This document shows positions 13,112-20,942 of a stretch of 35,764 nucleotides of DNA, piece after piece. The notes under the pieces were generated by a model, which made no database searches, was not told where the DNA came from, and saw only the letters and a program-made list of their open reading frames with translations. The DNA lies in contig NZ_JYJB01000002.1 in NCBI RefSeq assembly GCF_000956475.1, positions 1 through 35,764 on the forward strand, given 5' to 3'. Within the stretch, counting starts at the first letter, position 1. Each line of letters opens with the position of its first letter. The position numbers were made by a program, and so were the translations under genes. The DNA comes from Microbacterium hydrocarbonoxydans. Its GTDB lineage: Bacteria > Actinomycetota > Actinomycetes > Actinomycetales > Microbacteriaceae.

Positions 13112-14275
13112 TCACTCTTTGCTGAAGTCTCGGCACCACTCTTGCGGGCAGACATCGAGGTTGAACAGGGCGAAGAACTCGACGGGGTTGACGTAGTTCC
13201 CTGCGCCCGCGGAGGCGTCGCCGCGGGGAAGCTGGGCGACGCTGGGGTTGGTGTTCTGTGCCACGTTGATCCGCACATCGACATGGCATCCGCCGCTCGG
13301 GCCTTCGTTGCCGACGAGCCCGAGCTGCTGCCCAGCTTCCACGGTGTCCCCGACGTTGACGGCCCGCTCGGACTTGTACGAGTGCAGGTAGGAGATCACG
13401 TATCCCTCGGGCGACGTGACGGAGAGCCACAGCCTGTCAGAGAGGGTGACGGTGCCGGGGAGCATCGCGTAGAACGGCTTCCCGCAGGCGGGCCAGTTCT
13501 GGTAGTCGTCGGCGGGGTGCCAGGTCGATGCGCCGGGCACGTTGATCTCGCGGGGGCCGTAGTCGGAGGTCTTGTTGTATGGGGTGTCGAGAGGGTATGC
13601 CGCCTGCCCCACGGGAGTGACGTTGCAGCCACTTCCTCCGGGCTGGTCGGTGCCGCCGCCCGATCCCGGACGGCTGACGTCGATCCCCGCAGCAGCGATG
13701 ATCTCGTCAGCCTGCGCGTAGTAGCGGGCGTAGTGCTGAGCGTCGGCGTTGATCTGCACGGCGTGGATCGCCAGCGTGGGCTCCATGCTCTCCCAGCCGT
13801 CGACGGAGACGAGCCCGCCTGTCCGGTCGTGCTTCGCGCCGATGAGAAAACTCGTCGTCGCGTACTCGGGGTCCATGATCTGCTCCCAGGTGCCCCATCC
13901 CTGGCTCGGCTGCTGCTGGAAGAGTCCCCCGCCGTCAGCCGTAGAGCCGTCCGGGTTGGTCGCATCATCGTCATAGTCGATGTTGATGAGCGAGCTTTCC
14001 CCCATCGCCGCGATGATCGCGACCCGCGAGGCCTGCCCGGACAGGCCGAGCTTGGCGGCGGTCTGGTCGATGATCTTCGCGTTGGCGAGCTGCTCTTCCC
14101 GCTGGCCACTCGGTGCGGGGACTCCAGGGTTGACCGGGTTGCAGGGGGCCGCGGATGCCGACTGCGATCCGATGATGACGAACGCCACGGCGACGATGGC
14201 CACCACGAGGATCACGAGCACCGCGGCGACGGCCATGATGATGAGCCGCGCCTTCAGGGAGAGCAGCCGGAGCAT
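13112..14275 (-). CDS. Bifunctional cell-wall hydrolase (lysozyme-like plus M23) of the T4SS
   Basis: A 387-residue protein. N-terminal membrane anchor about residues 9-36 (ARLIIMAVAAVLVILVVAIVAVAFVIIG). Residues about 60-170 are a lysozyme-like transglycosylase region: AIIAAMGESSLINIDYDDDATNPDG (Glu in GESSL as the likely acid), GLFQQQPSQGWGTWEQIMDP. After a Gly/Ser linker comes an M23 (LytM-type) peptidase: WHPADDY (HxxxD zinc site), YLHSYKSERAVNVGDTVEAGQQLGLVGNEG and GCHVDVRI. The last is HVD where M23 enzymes normally have HxH, so the zinc ligand set is altered. VirB1/TcpG-type proteins open the peptidoglycan for the secretion channel. The ATG overlaps the VirB8-like stop (TAATG). Confidence 0.85.
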   Translation of the reverse strand: MLRLLSLKARLIIMAVAAVLVILVVAIVAVAFVIIGSQSASAAPCNPVNPGVPAPSGQREEQLANAKIIDQTAAKLGLSGQASRVAIIAAMGESSLINIDYDDDATNPDGSTADGGGLFQQQPSQGWGTWEQIMDPEYATTSFLIGAKHDRTGGLVSVDGWESMEPTLAIHAVQINADAQHYARYYAQADEIIAAAGIDVSRPGSGGGTDQPGGSGCNVTPVGQAAYPLDTPYNKTSDYGPREINVPGASTWHPADDYQNWPACGKPFYAMLPGTVTLSDRLWLSVTSPEGYVISYLHSYKSERAVNVGDTVEAGQQLGLVGNEGPSGGCHVDVRINVAQNTNPSVAQLPRGDASAGAGNYVNPVEFFALFNLDVCPQEWCRDFSKE

Positions 14276-14952
14276 TAGCCTTCCTCCTCCACGCTGATCT
14301 CTTCGACGGAAGTCACCATCCAGCCCTTGTCGCTCTGCATGAGCACAATGCCGAATGTGACCTTGGTGGTGGAGCCGTCCTGAGCCTGAACCGTGGCGGC
14401 GAGTGACCGGCTCCAGCGCACGGGCGTGCTTGTCTCGGCGTCCTGGGGCGGCGCGGAGATCGTGACATCGGTGACCGTCGTCGGAGCCTTGCCGTAGAGG
14501 ATGCCCTCGGGGCGGAAGGCCTGCCCGTCGAGCTGAGCGACGACGCTGGGGATGGTGTAGGCCTCCAGCTCGGTCTTCCAGCTCGTGTCTTCCGCGGAGG
14601 GGCGTTCGAGGTAGTCGGTCGCCCACTGCCGCGCGGCCTTCTCGGCTTCGTCGGCGGGGGCCGTCTCGGTCGGTTCAGGCGTCGGCGTGGCTGTCCCTGT
14701 CCCTTCGCCGCCTGCGACGGGACGGGCGGTGACTTCGGTGTAGACCTCGGTCGGTGTCGGTGTGGGCGTCGCGGTCGGCCGCGCCGTGGGGCGGGAGGAG
14801 GCACCCTGCATGATCGTGGCGACGACGACGAAGAGCACGATGATGACGCCGACCGTGAGCGCGAGGTTACGGCGCTTCCGCAGCGCCCAGCGCCACACGT
14901 TCGACCATACGGTTGCGAGGAAGTAACCCAGCTCGACGAAGAAAGCCTGCAT
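14275..14952 (-). CDS. VirB8/TcpC-like channel component
   Basis: A 225-residue protein with one N-terminal membrane helix (about 31-50, LALTVGVIIVLFVVVATIMQG), a Thr/Pro-rich extracytoplasmic linker (about 55-100, PTARPTATPTPTPTEV...) and a C-terminal domain (about 100-225) with helix then strands (ARQWATDYLERPSAEDTSWKTELEAYTIP ... STTKVTFGIVLMQSDKGWMVTSVEEISVEE) that fits the NTF2-like fold of VirB8/TcpC. This architecture and its place between VirB6-like and lytic-enzyme genes support the call. The ATG at 14952 overlaps the previous stop. Confidence 0.72.
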   Translation of the reverse strand: MQAFFVELGYFLATVWSNVWRWALRKRRNLALTVGVIIVLFVVVATIMQGASSRPTARPTATPTPTPTEVYTEVTARPVAGGEGTGTATPTPEPTETAPADEAEKAARQWATDYLERPSAEDTSWKTELEAYTIPSVVAQLDGQAFRPEGILYGKAPTTVTDVTISAPPQDAETSTPVRWSRSLAATVQAQDGSTTKVTFGIVLMQSDKGWMVTSVEEISVEEEG

Positions 14953-16844
14953 CACTGCTCCACTCGGAAGTAGTTGGCACCGTCGTCACTGATGGTCACG
15001 ACAGGCTCCTCGGCACGGATGTTCACCTGGTGCTCGGGGATGACGACATTCGTCTCCGCGTCGGGCACGAAGATGTTGGTCGCGAGACGGCCGTTGTCCC
15101 ATTCCGGCTCGATGAGGAGATCGGGCATGGTGGCGGTCACGTGCGGAGCTTCCAGGTCGGCCGTGGTCAGTCCGTCCTCAAAGCGCATGGTGGTGTCGCG
15201 CTCCGGCTGGTAGAACGGGCCGTCTCCGTCCGCGAGCCCAGCTCCGCTGCCGCCCGGCGCGTTCGACCATCCGGGATGGATCGCGGGGGCTTCCCTCCAG
15301 CCCTTGTTGACGACATCGGGGCCGGGGTGTCCCCGGTCGATGCGTTCGAGTGCAGCGTCTTTTTTCAGCTCGCGCTTGGTCTTCCGGTCGGAGTCCCCGC
15401 GGCCGGAGACGATGTTGCCCATGACGGTTCCGGTGGCCATGCCGATGACGCCCTTGATGGCGTTGCCCGGCCCATCCGGTGCCCGCTCCAGCTCGGTTGC
15501 TACGGCCTTGCCTGTGGCGAGCCTGGTGACGGATCGGTAGGGCTTGGAGAGCTTCAGGAGGAGGTAGGTGACGAGGACGCTGATGATCGTGTTGACGAAC
15601 AGGTTTGCGGCGTTCACGTAGAGAATCGCGGTGATCGCGGTGTGCACCGATGCGATGACGCCGAACACCACGACGTTGAAGATCGCGGCGGCGACGATCT
15701 TCAGCGCCGCCGTGGCCGCGGGCCGGGTCTGCTCGGGGATGGCGAGGGCGGCGAAGATCGGCCCAATCAGTGGGATGAATCGGATGACGAGCATGCCGAG
15801 GAACATGAGCGCTTCAGCGGGAACGCGGATGAGAGCGACGACGAGGGTCATGAACGCGCCGAGGAAGCCCGCGCCGGTGCGGTTGTAGCTCTGTCCCTTG
15901 ATGGTCTGGTACTGGTTCGAGATCGCGGGATCGTTCTTCACCGCTTCGACAGCCTCGTTGTAGGCGTCGCGCTTCTCCTCCGGCTTGTACCCGTTCTCGA
16001 CTTCCTCCCACGATGCCGTGGAGGCCTTGAAGATGGCCTCGGTGGGGTCGGCGGCGCTCTGGACGCCCGTCATGCCCATGCGCCACATCGGCTGAAGCAT
16101 CGCGTCACGCAGGATCGCCCCGGTGGATTCTTCGGTGTTGGCGTAGACGCCGCCGCCTTCGGGAGCGGAGTCCGGGATGCCCGCGTATTCGAGCGCCTTC
16201 GCGTCGGCCGCGGAGACGATTGACGATGCGACGCCATCCGTGGACTGGGCGATGGTCAGGGGCGCGGAGGAGACGACCGCGACGAACGCGCATGCCGCCA
16301 GCACCGAGACGAGCGTCATCATCGTGGTTCGCACGTTCCGGGTGATGGCGGCGACGAGGACGCCGATGGCGGCGAAGACGATGAGCGCGAACGCCCACTG
16401 TCCGAAGAAAATCTCGGTGGAGATTTCGCTGAGCTGCACAATCTTGTCGTCGATGGGCTTCAGCAGCGCGCCGGGGTCTGCCGACCACTTGTGCATCGCC
16501 GTCATGATGGCGGCGATGCCCGTTCCTGCGCCGAGGAGTCCGTTACCCGCCCAGGTGTCCAGCTCCGCGAGCACGTCGGGGGCCACGGAGCCGAAGGGCT
16601 GGATATCGCAGGTGTTCCAGCGCAGACCGCCCCAGCTGTACAGGCCGTAGTAGTTGCCGCCGCTGGGCTCTTCGATTTTCGGGTCGATGGCTCCGTTGAC
16701 GCCTGATCCGGCGTAGTCGGGAATGCCGGGAGGCTTGCACTCGGCTGCCGCCGAGCTCATGGGCGCGAAGACGAACAGGATCGCGGCGAGCAGCGCGACG
16801 ATGCCAGCAGCCGACAGGAGGCGGCGGGCGGGGATGGTGTTCAT
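14952..16844 (-). CDS. VirB6/TrbL-like polytopic membrane protein
   Basis: A 630-residue protein. Signal peptide at 1-33 ending SSAAAEC. Several membrane segments: FGQWAFALIVFAAIGVLVAAI, TLVSVLAACAFVAVVSSAP, a long double segment around AFMTLVVALIRVPAEALMFLGMLVIRFIPLIGPIFAALAIP, and ALKIVAAAIFNVVVFGVIASVHTAI followed by TIISVLVTYLLLKL. The last 170 residues are soluble and disordered with Asp/Glu-rich patches. It is the inner-membrane channel part of actinobacterial T4SS clusters (VirB6/TrbL type) and immediately follows VirB4 with a 4-nt overlap (ATGA). Confidence 0.82.
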   Translation of the reverse strand: MNTIPARRLLSAAGIVALLAAILFVFAPMSSAAAECKPPGIPDYAGSGVNGAIDPKIEEPSGGNYYGLYSWGGLRWNTCDIQPFGSVAPDVLAELDTWAGNGLLGAGTGIAAIMTAMHKWSADPGALLKPIDDKIVQLSEISTEIFFGQWAFALIVFAAIGVLVAAITRNVRTTMMTLVSVLAACAFVAVVSSAPLTIAQSTDGVASSIVSAADAKALEYAGIPDSAPEGGGVYANTEESTGAILRDAMLQPMWRMGMTGVQSAADPTEAIFKASTASWEEVENGYKPEEKRDAYNEAVEAVKNDPAISNQYQTIKGQSYNRTGAGFLGAFMTLVVALIRVPAEALMFLGMLVIRFIPLIGPIFAALAIPEQTRPAATAALKIVAAAIFNVVVFGVIASVHTAITAILYVNAANLFVNTIISVLVTYLLLKLSKPYRSVTRLATGKAVATELERAPDGPGNAIKGVIGMATGTVMGNIVSGRGDSDRKTKRELKKDAALERIDRGHPGPDVVNKGWREAPAIHPGWSNAPGGSGAGLADGDGPFYQPERDTTMRFEDGLTTADLEAPHVTATMPDLLIEPEWDNGRLATNIFVPDAETNVVIPEHQVNIRAEEPVVTISDDGANYFRVEQ

Positions 16845-19693
16845 GCTGCCGCCTCCCCCGCCTGCCCGTCAGGGGTGGAGCCGGTCGGCGCTCCCGCTTC
16901 GGCATAGGACTTCGGGCGCGAGTTCAGGGCTTCCTTGACGTGCGGCATCGAGTCCATGTCGATGACGATGCGCTCGGTGTTGCGCCCGTCGCTGAAGATG
17001 AAGTGCCGGGGCTTGTTGTCCTTCGTGGTGCGCATCGAGAGATTGCCGTCGAGATCGTGCTTGATCTCCTCCCGACGCTTCGACTGGGGGCGCAGCGTCT
17101 TCAGGATGGCTTCGTAACCCTGACCGACCGGAGCCCCCAGCACCTTCAGAGCGGCCCGCGCCTCGTTGTCGCCTTCGGTGTGGCCGATCATGGCTGCTCC
17201 GACGAGGTTGCTCAGAGAGTCTTCGCTGTCGGAGTCCACGTCGAAGTGCGTCACGTTCTGGGAGCAGAGGATGGCGCGGAGGTTGAACTTACGGGAGTCG
17301 GTCGCGGTCTTGGTGATGAGGTTCTTGCCCGCGTCGATGGTGGTGATGGTCTTTCCCTCGTCGATCCCGAGACCCTTGCGACGGTGCGGGTTGCCGAGGT
17401 AGATGCGGCTCTGCACGAGCCATGCCGCGAGGGTCATGATCGACATGCTGAGGCGGGAGCGCTCGTCGATGTTTCCGGACGCGATGCTCTTGGCCGAGGG
17501 GATGGCCATGCCGTTGAGGGTGTAGACGTTCAGCAGCTTGTCGTCGTCCGCGTCGTCGAGCGGCGGCGATCCTGCCGGGGGGAAGATCAGCTTTCCGATG
17601 GGCGTCGTCGCGAGGCGGCGGTACTCGATGGAGAGATCGCGTGCCCGCACCCGGTGGCCCTCACTCAGGTCGGTGTGCGCCTGCTGCTCAGCGATCCGGT
17701 CGAGCACGTCGAGAACATCTGTGGGCGAGGACTCCCGCAGGGGCGGCACGTCCGCGAGCGCGCGAGTGAGGAGCGTCGCGGTGTTGCCGTCGCGGAGGTC
17801 TTTGTCGAGGAAGCTGTTGAGGATGTCCTTCATGAGCGACAGGCGGGTGCCCTGCGCGTCGCTGACCTCGCGCAGCCATTCCTCCTCGGTCTCGAAGTGC
17901 TCACGACGGGGCTCCGCTACCACGCGGTAGGGGCTCAGTTCTCCGGCGCGGCCCTTCATGAGGTTGATGTAGCGGGCGTGCTCCTTCAGCTCGGGAAGGT
18001 CGCAGAGACGGCCGAGGCGGTCGGACGGGTCGAGCACGCTCCACTGCACGCCGGAGAGAGCCGACTGGACGATGATCCAGCCCATGAGGTTCGTCTTCCC
18101 GGAGCCGAGCCCTCCCGCGATGAGGAGGAGGCCCGAACGGTCGCGCAGCTCCATGTCCCAGTGGGTGTTCCAGGCCACAGCACGCATCGCGGAACCGGCC
18201 GTGTAGCCGAGAGTCACACCGCAGCGGTCTCCGACCTCAGCGGTGCCCTGGGGGATGGCGGCGGCGAGCGTCGTGACGGACATGCGGCGCTTGTGTGCGC
18301 CGGTTGCGACGGGCTCGTTGGGGATGAACTCGCGGGCGGTGTGGTACTGGTTCGGAACCTCAACTAGCTCTGCGCGCGAGCCGTAGACGGCGCGGAGCTT
18401 GGCCACCCGTTCCTTCAGCAGAGTCTCGTCGGGGGCCGAGACAGCGACCCGATACCACCCGACCGTGCGGATAGCCGTGCCCTGGTGATCGGAGTCGAGC
18501 TGTGTCTGAATGTCGGTGGCGATGGCCATGTGCCGGTTGAGCGATGCGGGGGGCGCGATCTGGTGCTCATCCACGTAGTGCTTCATCTGGTCGCGGATGA
18601 TGTCCATGCGTCCGCGAATCCAGCTCTGAGTCTTCTGCTCGGGGATTACGTCGATGGTGGCGACCCACTCCACGGGGAAACCGAGCCGGTCGGTGCGCTG
18701 CATCCAACCGGTCTGCGTCTCCTGGGGAATGGCCTGGTCGCTGAGGCGTCCGAGCGCGAGCACGGCAACCTCCATCTTGATCCTGTCCTTCGCGTCGGGG
18801 ACGGAGGCGGTCACCGTAAGGTGCTTGGTCAGCGGCTCGGCCGTCCAGTCGGCGGAGGCGGTCAGCTCCGCGATGTCATCGCGCTCATAGTCGGCGGTCA
18901 CACCGACGCGGGGCATCGGCACGCCCAGAGCGATAGAGCGGCGCAGCAGCCATTCCATGTCCTCGGTGGTGGCCGGGGTTGCCATGAGCGAGGAGTTGAT
19001 GAGCGCGTGCCCGATGTCCTCGACGGTCTCGCGAAGCGCAGCCAGCTCGCGGAGCGGATCGCGGCCGAACTTGCGGAACGTCGAAATGCGGACGCCGAGC
19101 ATGACCCACTTCTCGCTGAAGCTCCGCTGCTGCATGTGGCGCTGGCTCTCCGGGAGGTACACGCGGCCGAACGCATCTACAGGCGCTCCGCTGGCGCGGG
19201 CATCGTCGTAGGTGTCTTTCGCCCACTGCCGGACGCTGTAGGGCCGTGTGGTCGAGCGAATCCGCAGACGACGGCCGACGAGCGAGGCGTAGGCCTTCGC
19301 ATCGGCCGTGATCGCCTGTTCGATCTCCTCCACGGGGCTGAAGCCGTGGGAGAGACCGGCGACGACGTACCAGGCCCAGACCTCGGTGTCGTCGAAGGTG
19401 ACGTGCCCGATGGTGGCCTTCAGCTTCAGCTTGTCTTCGGCCTCGATCCGGGGCTTGTCATGGCGGGGCTTCTTCTGCGCCTCCAGCTCACGAGCCGCCT
19501 GACGCTCGCGCTTGCGGTTCTCCCGCTCGGTCTTAGAGAGCTTCCCGGCTGCACGAGCGGCGCGCGTCGCGGCTTTCCCCAGAATGTCGCTGTCGGTGTC
19601 GCTGGGCGTACCGCCTGCGATGACCTTCTGCGCTTCCAGGTCGCCCGCCTGCATGGCGGCGATCCACCGGGCGCTGCTGTCCTGCTCAGGCAT
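16841..19693 (-). CDS. VirB4-like T4SS ATPase
   Basis: A 950-residue protein. Start MPEQDSSARW at 19693 with AGAGGAGAGAGC upstream; longer in-frame starts overlap the neighbour and are rejected. A charged N-terminal region (about 45-95) precedes the VirB4 N-terminal domain. Walker A GGLGSGKT at 527-534 (LLLIAGGLGSGKTNLMGWI), WSVLDPSDRL just after, Walker B-like GLGIDEGKTI at about 774-782, and RAILCSQNVTHFD as sensor region. The length and order match actinobacterial conjugative VirB4/TraE-type ATPases, which power pilus or channel assembly on the cytoplasmic face. Central gene of the transfer operon. Confidence 0.9.
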   Translation of the reverse strand: MPEQDSSARWIAAMQAGDLEAQKVIAGGTPSDTDSDILGKAATRAARAAGKLSKTERENRKRERQAARELEAQKKPRHDKPRIEAEDKLKLKATIGHVTFDDTEVWAWYVVAGLSHGFSPVEEIEQAITADAKAYASLVGRRLRIRSTTRPYSVRQWAKDTYDDARASGAPVDAFGRVYLPESQRHMQQRSFSEKWVMLGVRISTFRKFGRDPLRELAALRETVEDIGHALINSSLMATPATTEDMEWLLRRSIALGVPMPRVGVTADYERDDIAELTASADWTAEPLTKHLTVTASVPDAKDRIKMEVAVLALGRLSDQAIPQETQTGWMQRTDRLGFPVEWVATIDVIPEQKTQSWIRGRMDIIRDQMKHYVDEHQIAPPASLNRHMAIATDIQTQLDSDHQGTAIRTVGWYRVAVSAPDETLLKERVAKLRAVYGSRAELVEVPNQYHTAREFIPNEPVATGAHKRRMSVTTLAAAIPQGTAEVGDRCGVTLGYTAGSAMRAVAWNTHWDMELRDRSGLLLIAGGLGSGKTNLMGWIIVQSALSGVQWSVLDPSDRLGRLCDLPELKEHARYINLMKGRAGELSPYRVVAEPRREHFETEEEWLREVSDAQGTRLSLMKDILNSFLDKDLRDGNTATLLTRALADVPPLRESSPTDVLDVLDRIAEQQAHTDLSEGHRVRARDLSIEYRRLATTPIGKLIFPPAGSPPLDDADDDKLLNVYTLNGMAIPSAKSIASGNIDERSRLSMSIMTLAAWLVQSRIYLGNPHRRKGLGIDEGKTITTIDAGKNLITKTATDSRKFNLRAILCSQNVTHFDVDSDSEDSLSNLVGAAMIGHTEGDNEARAALKVLGAPVGQGYEAILKTLRPQSKRREEIKHDLDGNLSMRTTKDNKPRHFIFSDGRNTERIVIDMDSMPHVKEALNSRPKSYAEAGAPTGSTPDGQAGEAAA

Positions 19694-19712
19694 GCTCTCT
19701 CCTCTGTCTGCC

Positions 19713-20204
19713 CTAGTGGTCGGCGCGGCGACGAGCAGCGCGCCGACCACCGGGGTGGGTTGGTGCGGGCTGACGTGAGCCAGCCGTGACGGATGTCTTC
19801 TTGGTCGAGTGCGAACGCCGCTCCCACCAACGGGGGGCGGGCTGTGCGTTGTAGTCCCAGCGCTGCACGCTGGCGGCGATGGTGTGCCTCTTGGGAGCGG
19901 GCCGTGCCGCTCGGGGCACCGTCACTTCCTGATAGCCCGCCCTCGCCATCGCCCAGATGGACACGTCGCGCTTCATGCGGCGGACGATCCAGGTGATGAC
20001 GAGCACCGAGAGGAACGCATACAGCAGAGCCGTCCACTGGCTCAGCGGCACGTTGAGGGCCATGAAGAGGCCGAACATGCCGACGAGAACCGCGATGGAG
20101 ACGCCGTAGGCGCGGTAGGTCGCAACCCACGGAAGACGCTTGCCCTTCGGGCCGAGATAGTCGCGGTTGATCCGCGTCAGGTCGTCATCCGTGTAGACGT
20201 ACAC
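19713..20204 (-). CDS. PrgI/VirB3-like small membrane protein
   Basis: A 163-residue protein starting with GTG (MYVYTDDDLTRINRDYLGPKGKRLP). Two membrane helices at about 30-50 (AYGVSIAVLVGMFGLFMALN) and 56-74 (WTALLYAFLSVLVITWIV), then a basic C-terminal region (RRMKRDVSIWAMARAGYQEV ... and a tail rich in R, P and S). Two closely spaced TM helices immediately upstream of VirB4 is the classic position and shape of VirB3/PrgI. It starts 6 nt after the VirB2-like gene. Confidence 0.72.
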   Translation of the reverse strand: MYVYTDDDLTRINRDYLGPKGKRLPWVATYRAYGVSIAVLVGMFGLFMALNVPLSQWTALLYAFLSVLVITWIVRRMKRDVSIWAMARAGYQEVTVPRAARPAPKRHTIAASVQRWDYNAQPAPRWWERRSHSTKKTSVTAGSRQPAPTHPGGRRAARRRADH

Positions 20205-20210
20205 GTGCGG

Positions 20211-20474
20211 TCACGCCCCGCCGAGGAACGTAATGCGAATCCACTCCCCCAGCTCTCGCCAGTACGCGCCGATTGCGAGGAGCAGGAACGCGAGGAGGCA
20301 GATGGCGAAGGCGATACCCGCGTCACGGGGCTTCTTGGTGATGGCGAAGGTCAGGATGACGATGGCCACGATGACGACCATGACGAACACGATGTTGTCG
20401 GCAAGCCAGTTGCCGACGGCGCTGCCGTCGAAGCCGACCATCGGGACGATGCCGCTGGCGAAGATGTTGCTCAT
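20211..20474 (-). CDS. VirB2-like small two-TM protein (putative pilin)
   Basis: An 87-residue protein: short N-terminus (MSNIFASGIVPMVGFDGSAVGNWL), TM1 about 26-46 (ADNIVFVMVVIVAIVILTFAI), a basic loop (TKKPRDAG), TM2 about 54-73 (IAFAICLLAFLLLAIGAYW). No clear cleaved signal. Size, two helices and position as the first gene of the T4SS operon match VirB2/pilin-like subunits. The ATG has AGAGGAGAA upstream, and the promoter with a palindromic operator is at 20507-20539. Confidence 0.7.
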   Translation of the reverse strand: MSNIFASGIVPMVGFDGSAVGNWLADNIVFVMVVIVAIVILTFAITKKPRDAGIAFAICLLAFLLLAIGAYWRELGEWIRITFLGGA

Positions 20475-20506
20475 GGGTTCTCCTCTGGATGGATTTCCTG
20501 TGGTCT

Positions 20507-20539
20507 AATCTAGGCTATTTACGCATAATGAGCAAATAG
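20507..20539 (-). promoter_or_regulatory. T4SS operon promoter inside a 25-bp near-palindrome
   Basis: Leftward -35 TTGCTC (20530-20535) and -10 TAGATT (20507-20512), 17 bp apart. The -35 and most of the spacer lie in an imperfect palindrome at 20515-20539 with arms CTATTT/AAATAG and central CATAATG; 20 of 24 paired positions are symmetrical. The divergent winged-helix gene starts 11 bp beyond it, so this is its likely operator. Confidence 0.75.
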
Positions 20540-20550
20540 CTTTCACTACG

Positions 20551-20874
20551 ATGAACGAGATGACCCCGCCCCTTCCCGACCCAGAGGCCGAGCGAATCAC
20601 CCGCGCTCTGGGAGTTACCCGCGCCCGCGTTGAAGTGCTGCGCCTGGTGCTGGAGAGGGGCGAGCTGACGGCCGCTGATCTGATGGCCGAGCTGGGGATA
20701 AGCCGGTCGGGGCTGCAACGCCACCTGACGACGCTCACCGCTGACGGACTGCTGTCCGAGCGTCACACGACGCACCCCCGTGGAAGCGGCCCGGTCATCT
20801 ACTGGGCCGCGGATCGCGCCGAGATCGAACGTGCGCTCAGATCGTTCTCCGAACACATTCTCGGCACCCCCTGA
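20551..20874 (+). CDS. Winged-helix transcription regulator (ArsR/MarR-type fold)
   Basis: A 107-residue protein. Residues about 25-85 form a winged helix: VEVLRLVLERGELTAADLMAELGISRSGLQRHLTTLTADGLLSERHTTHPRGSGPVIYWAA, with recognition helix SRSGLQRHLTTL and wing HTTHPRGSGPVIYW. The C-terminal helix (RAEIERALRSFSEHI) probably dimerises. It is divergent from the T4SS operon and is the only rightward gene between 1 and 22.9 kb, so it is the obvious controller of transfer genes through the palindrome at 20515-20539. No cysteine or metal site is seen. It converges on the coupling-protein gene. Confidence 0.85.
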   Translation: MNEMTPPLPDPEAERITRALGVTRARVEVLRLVLERGELTAADLMAELGISRSGLQRHLTTLTADGLLSERHTTHPRGSGPVIYWAADRAEIERALRSFSEHILGTP

Positions 20875-20942
20875 CGGAAACCCCCCTCCGTAATTGGCTG
20901 ATCCGATGCTAACGGGGCTGGCTGACGCCCTCTGACGCGCTC

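Noticed and set aside
12257..14278. A 673-codon rightward open frame opposite the lytic-enzyme genes
   Set aside because: Antisense to genes with clear domains; its protein is low-complexity V/G/R/D-rich, as expected from the complement of GC-biased codons.
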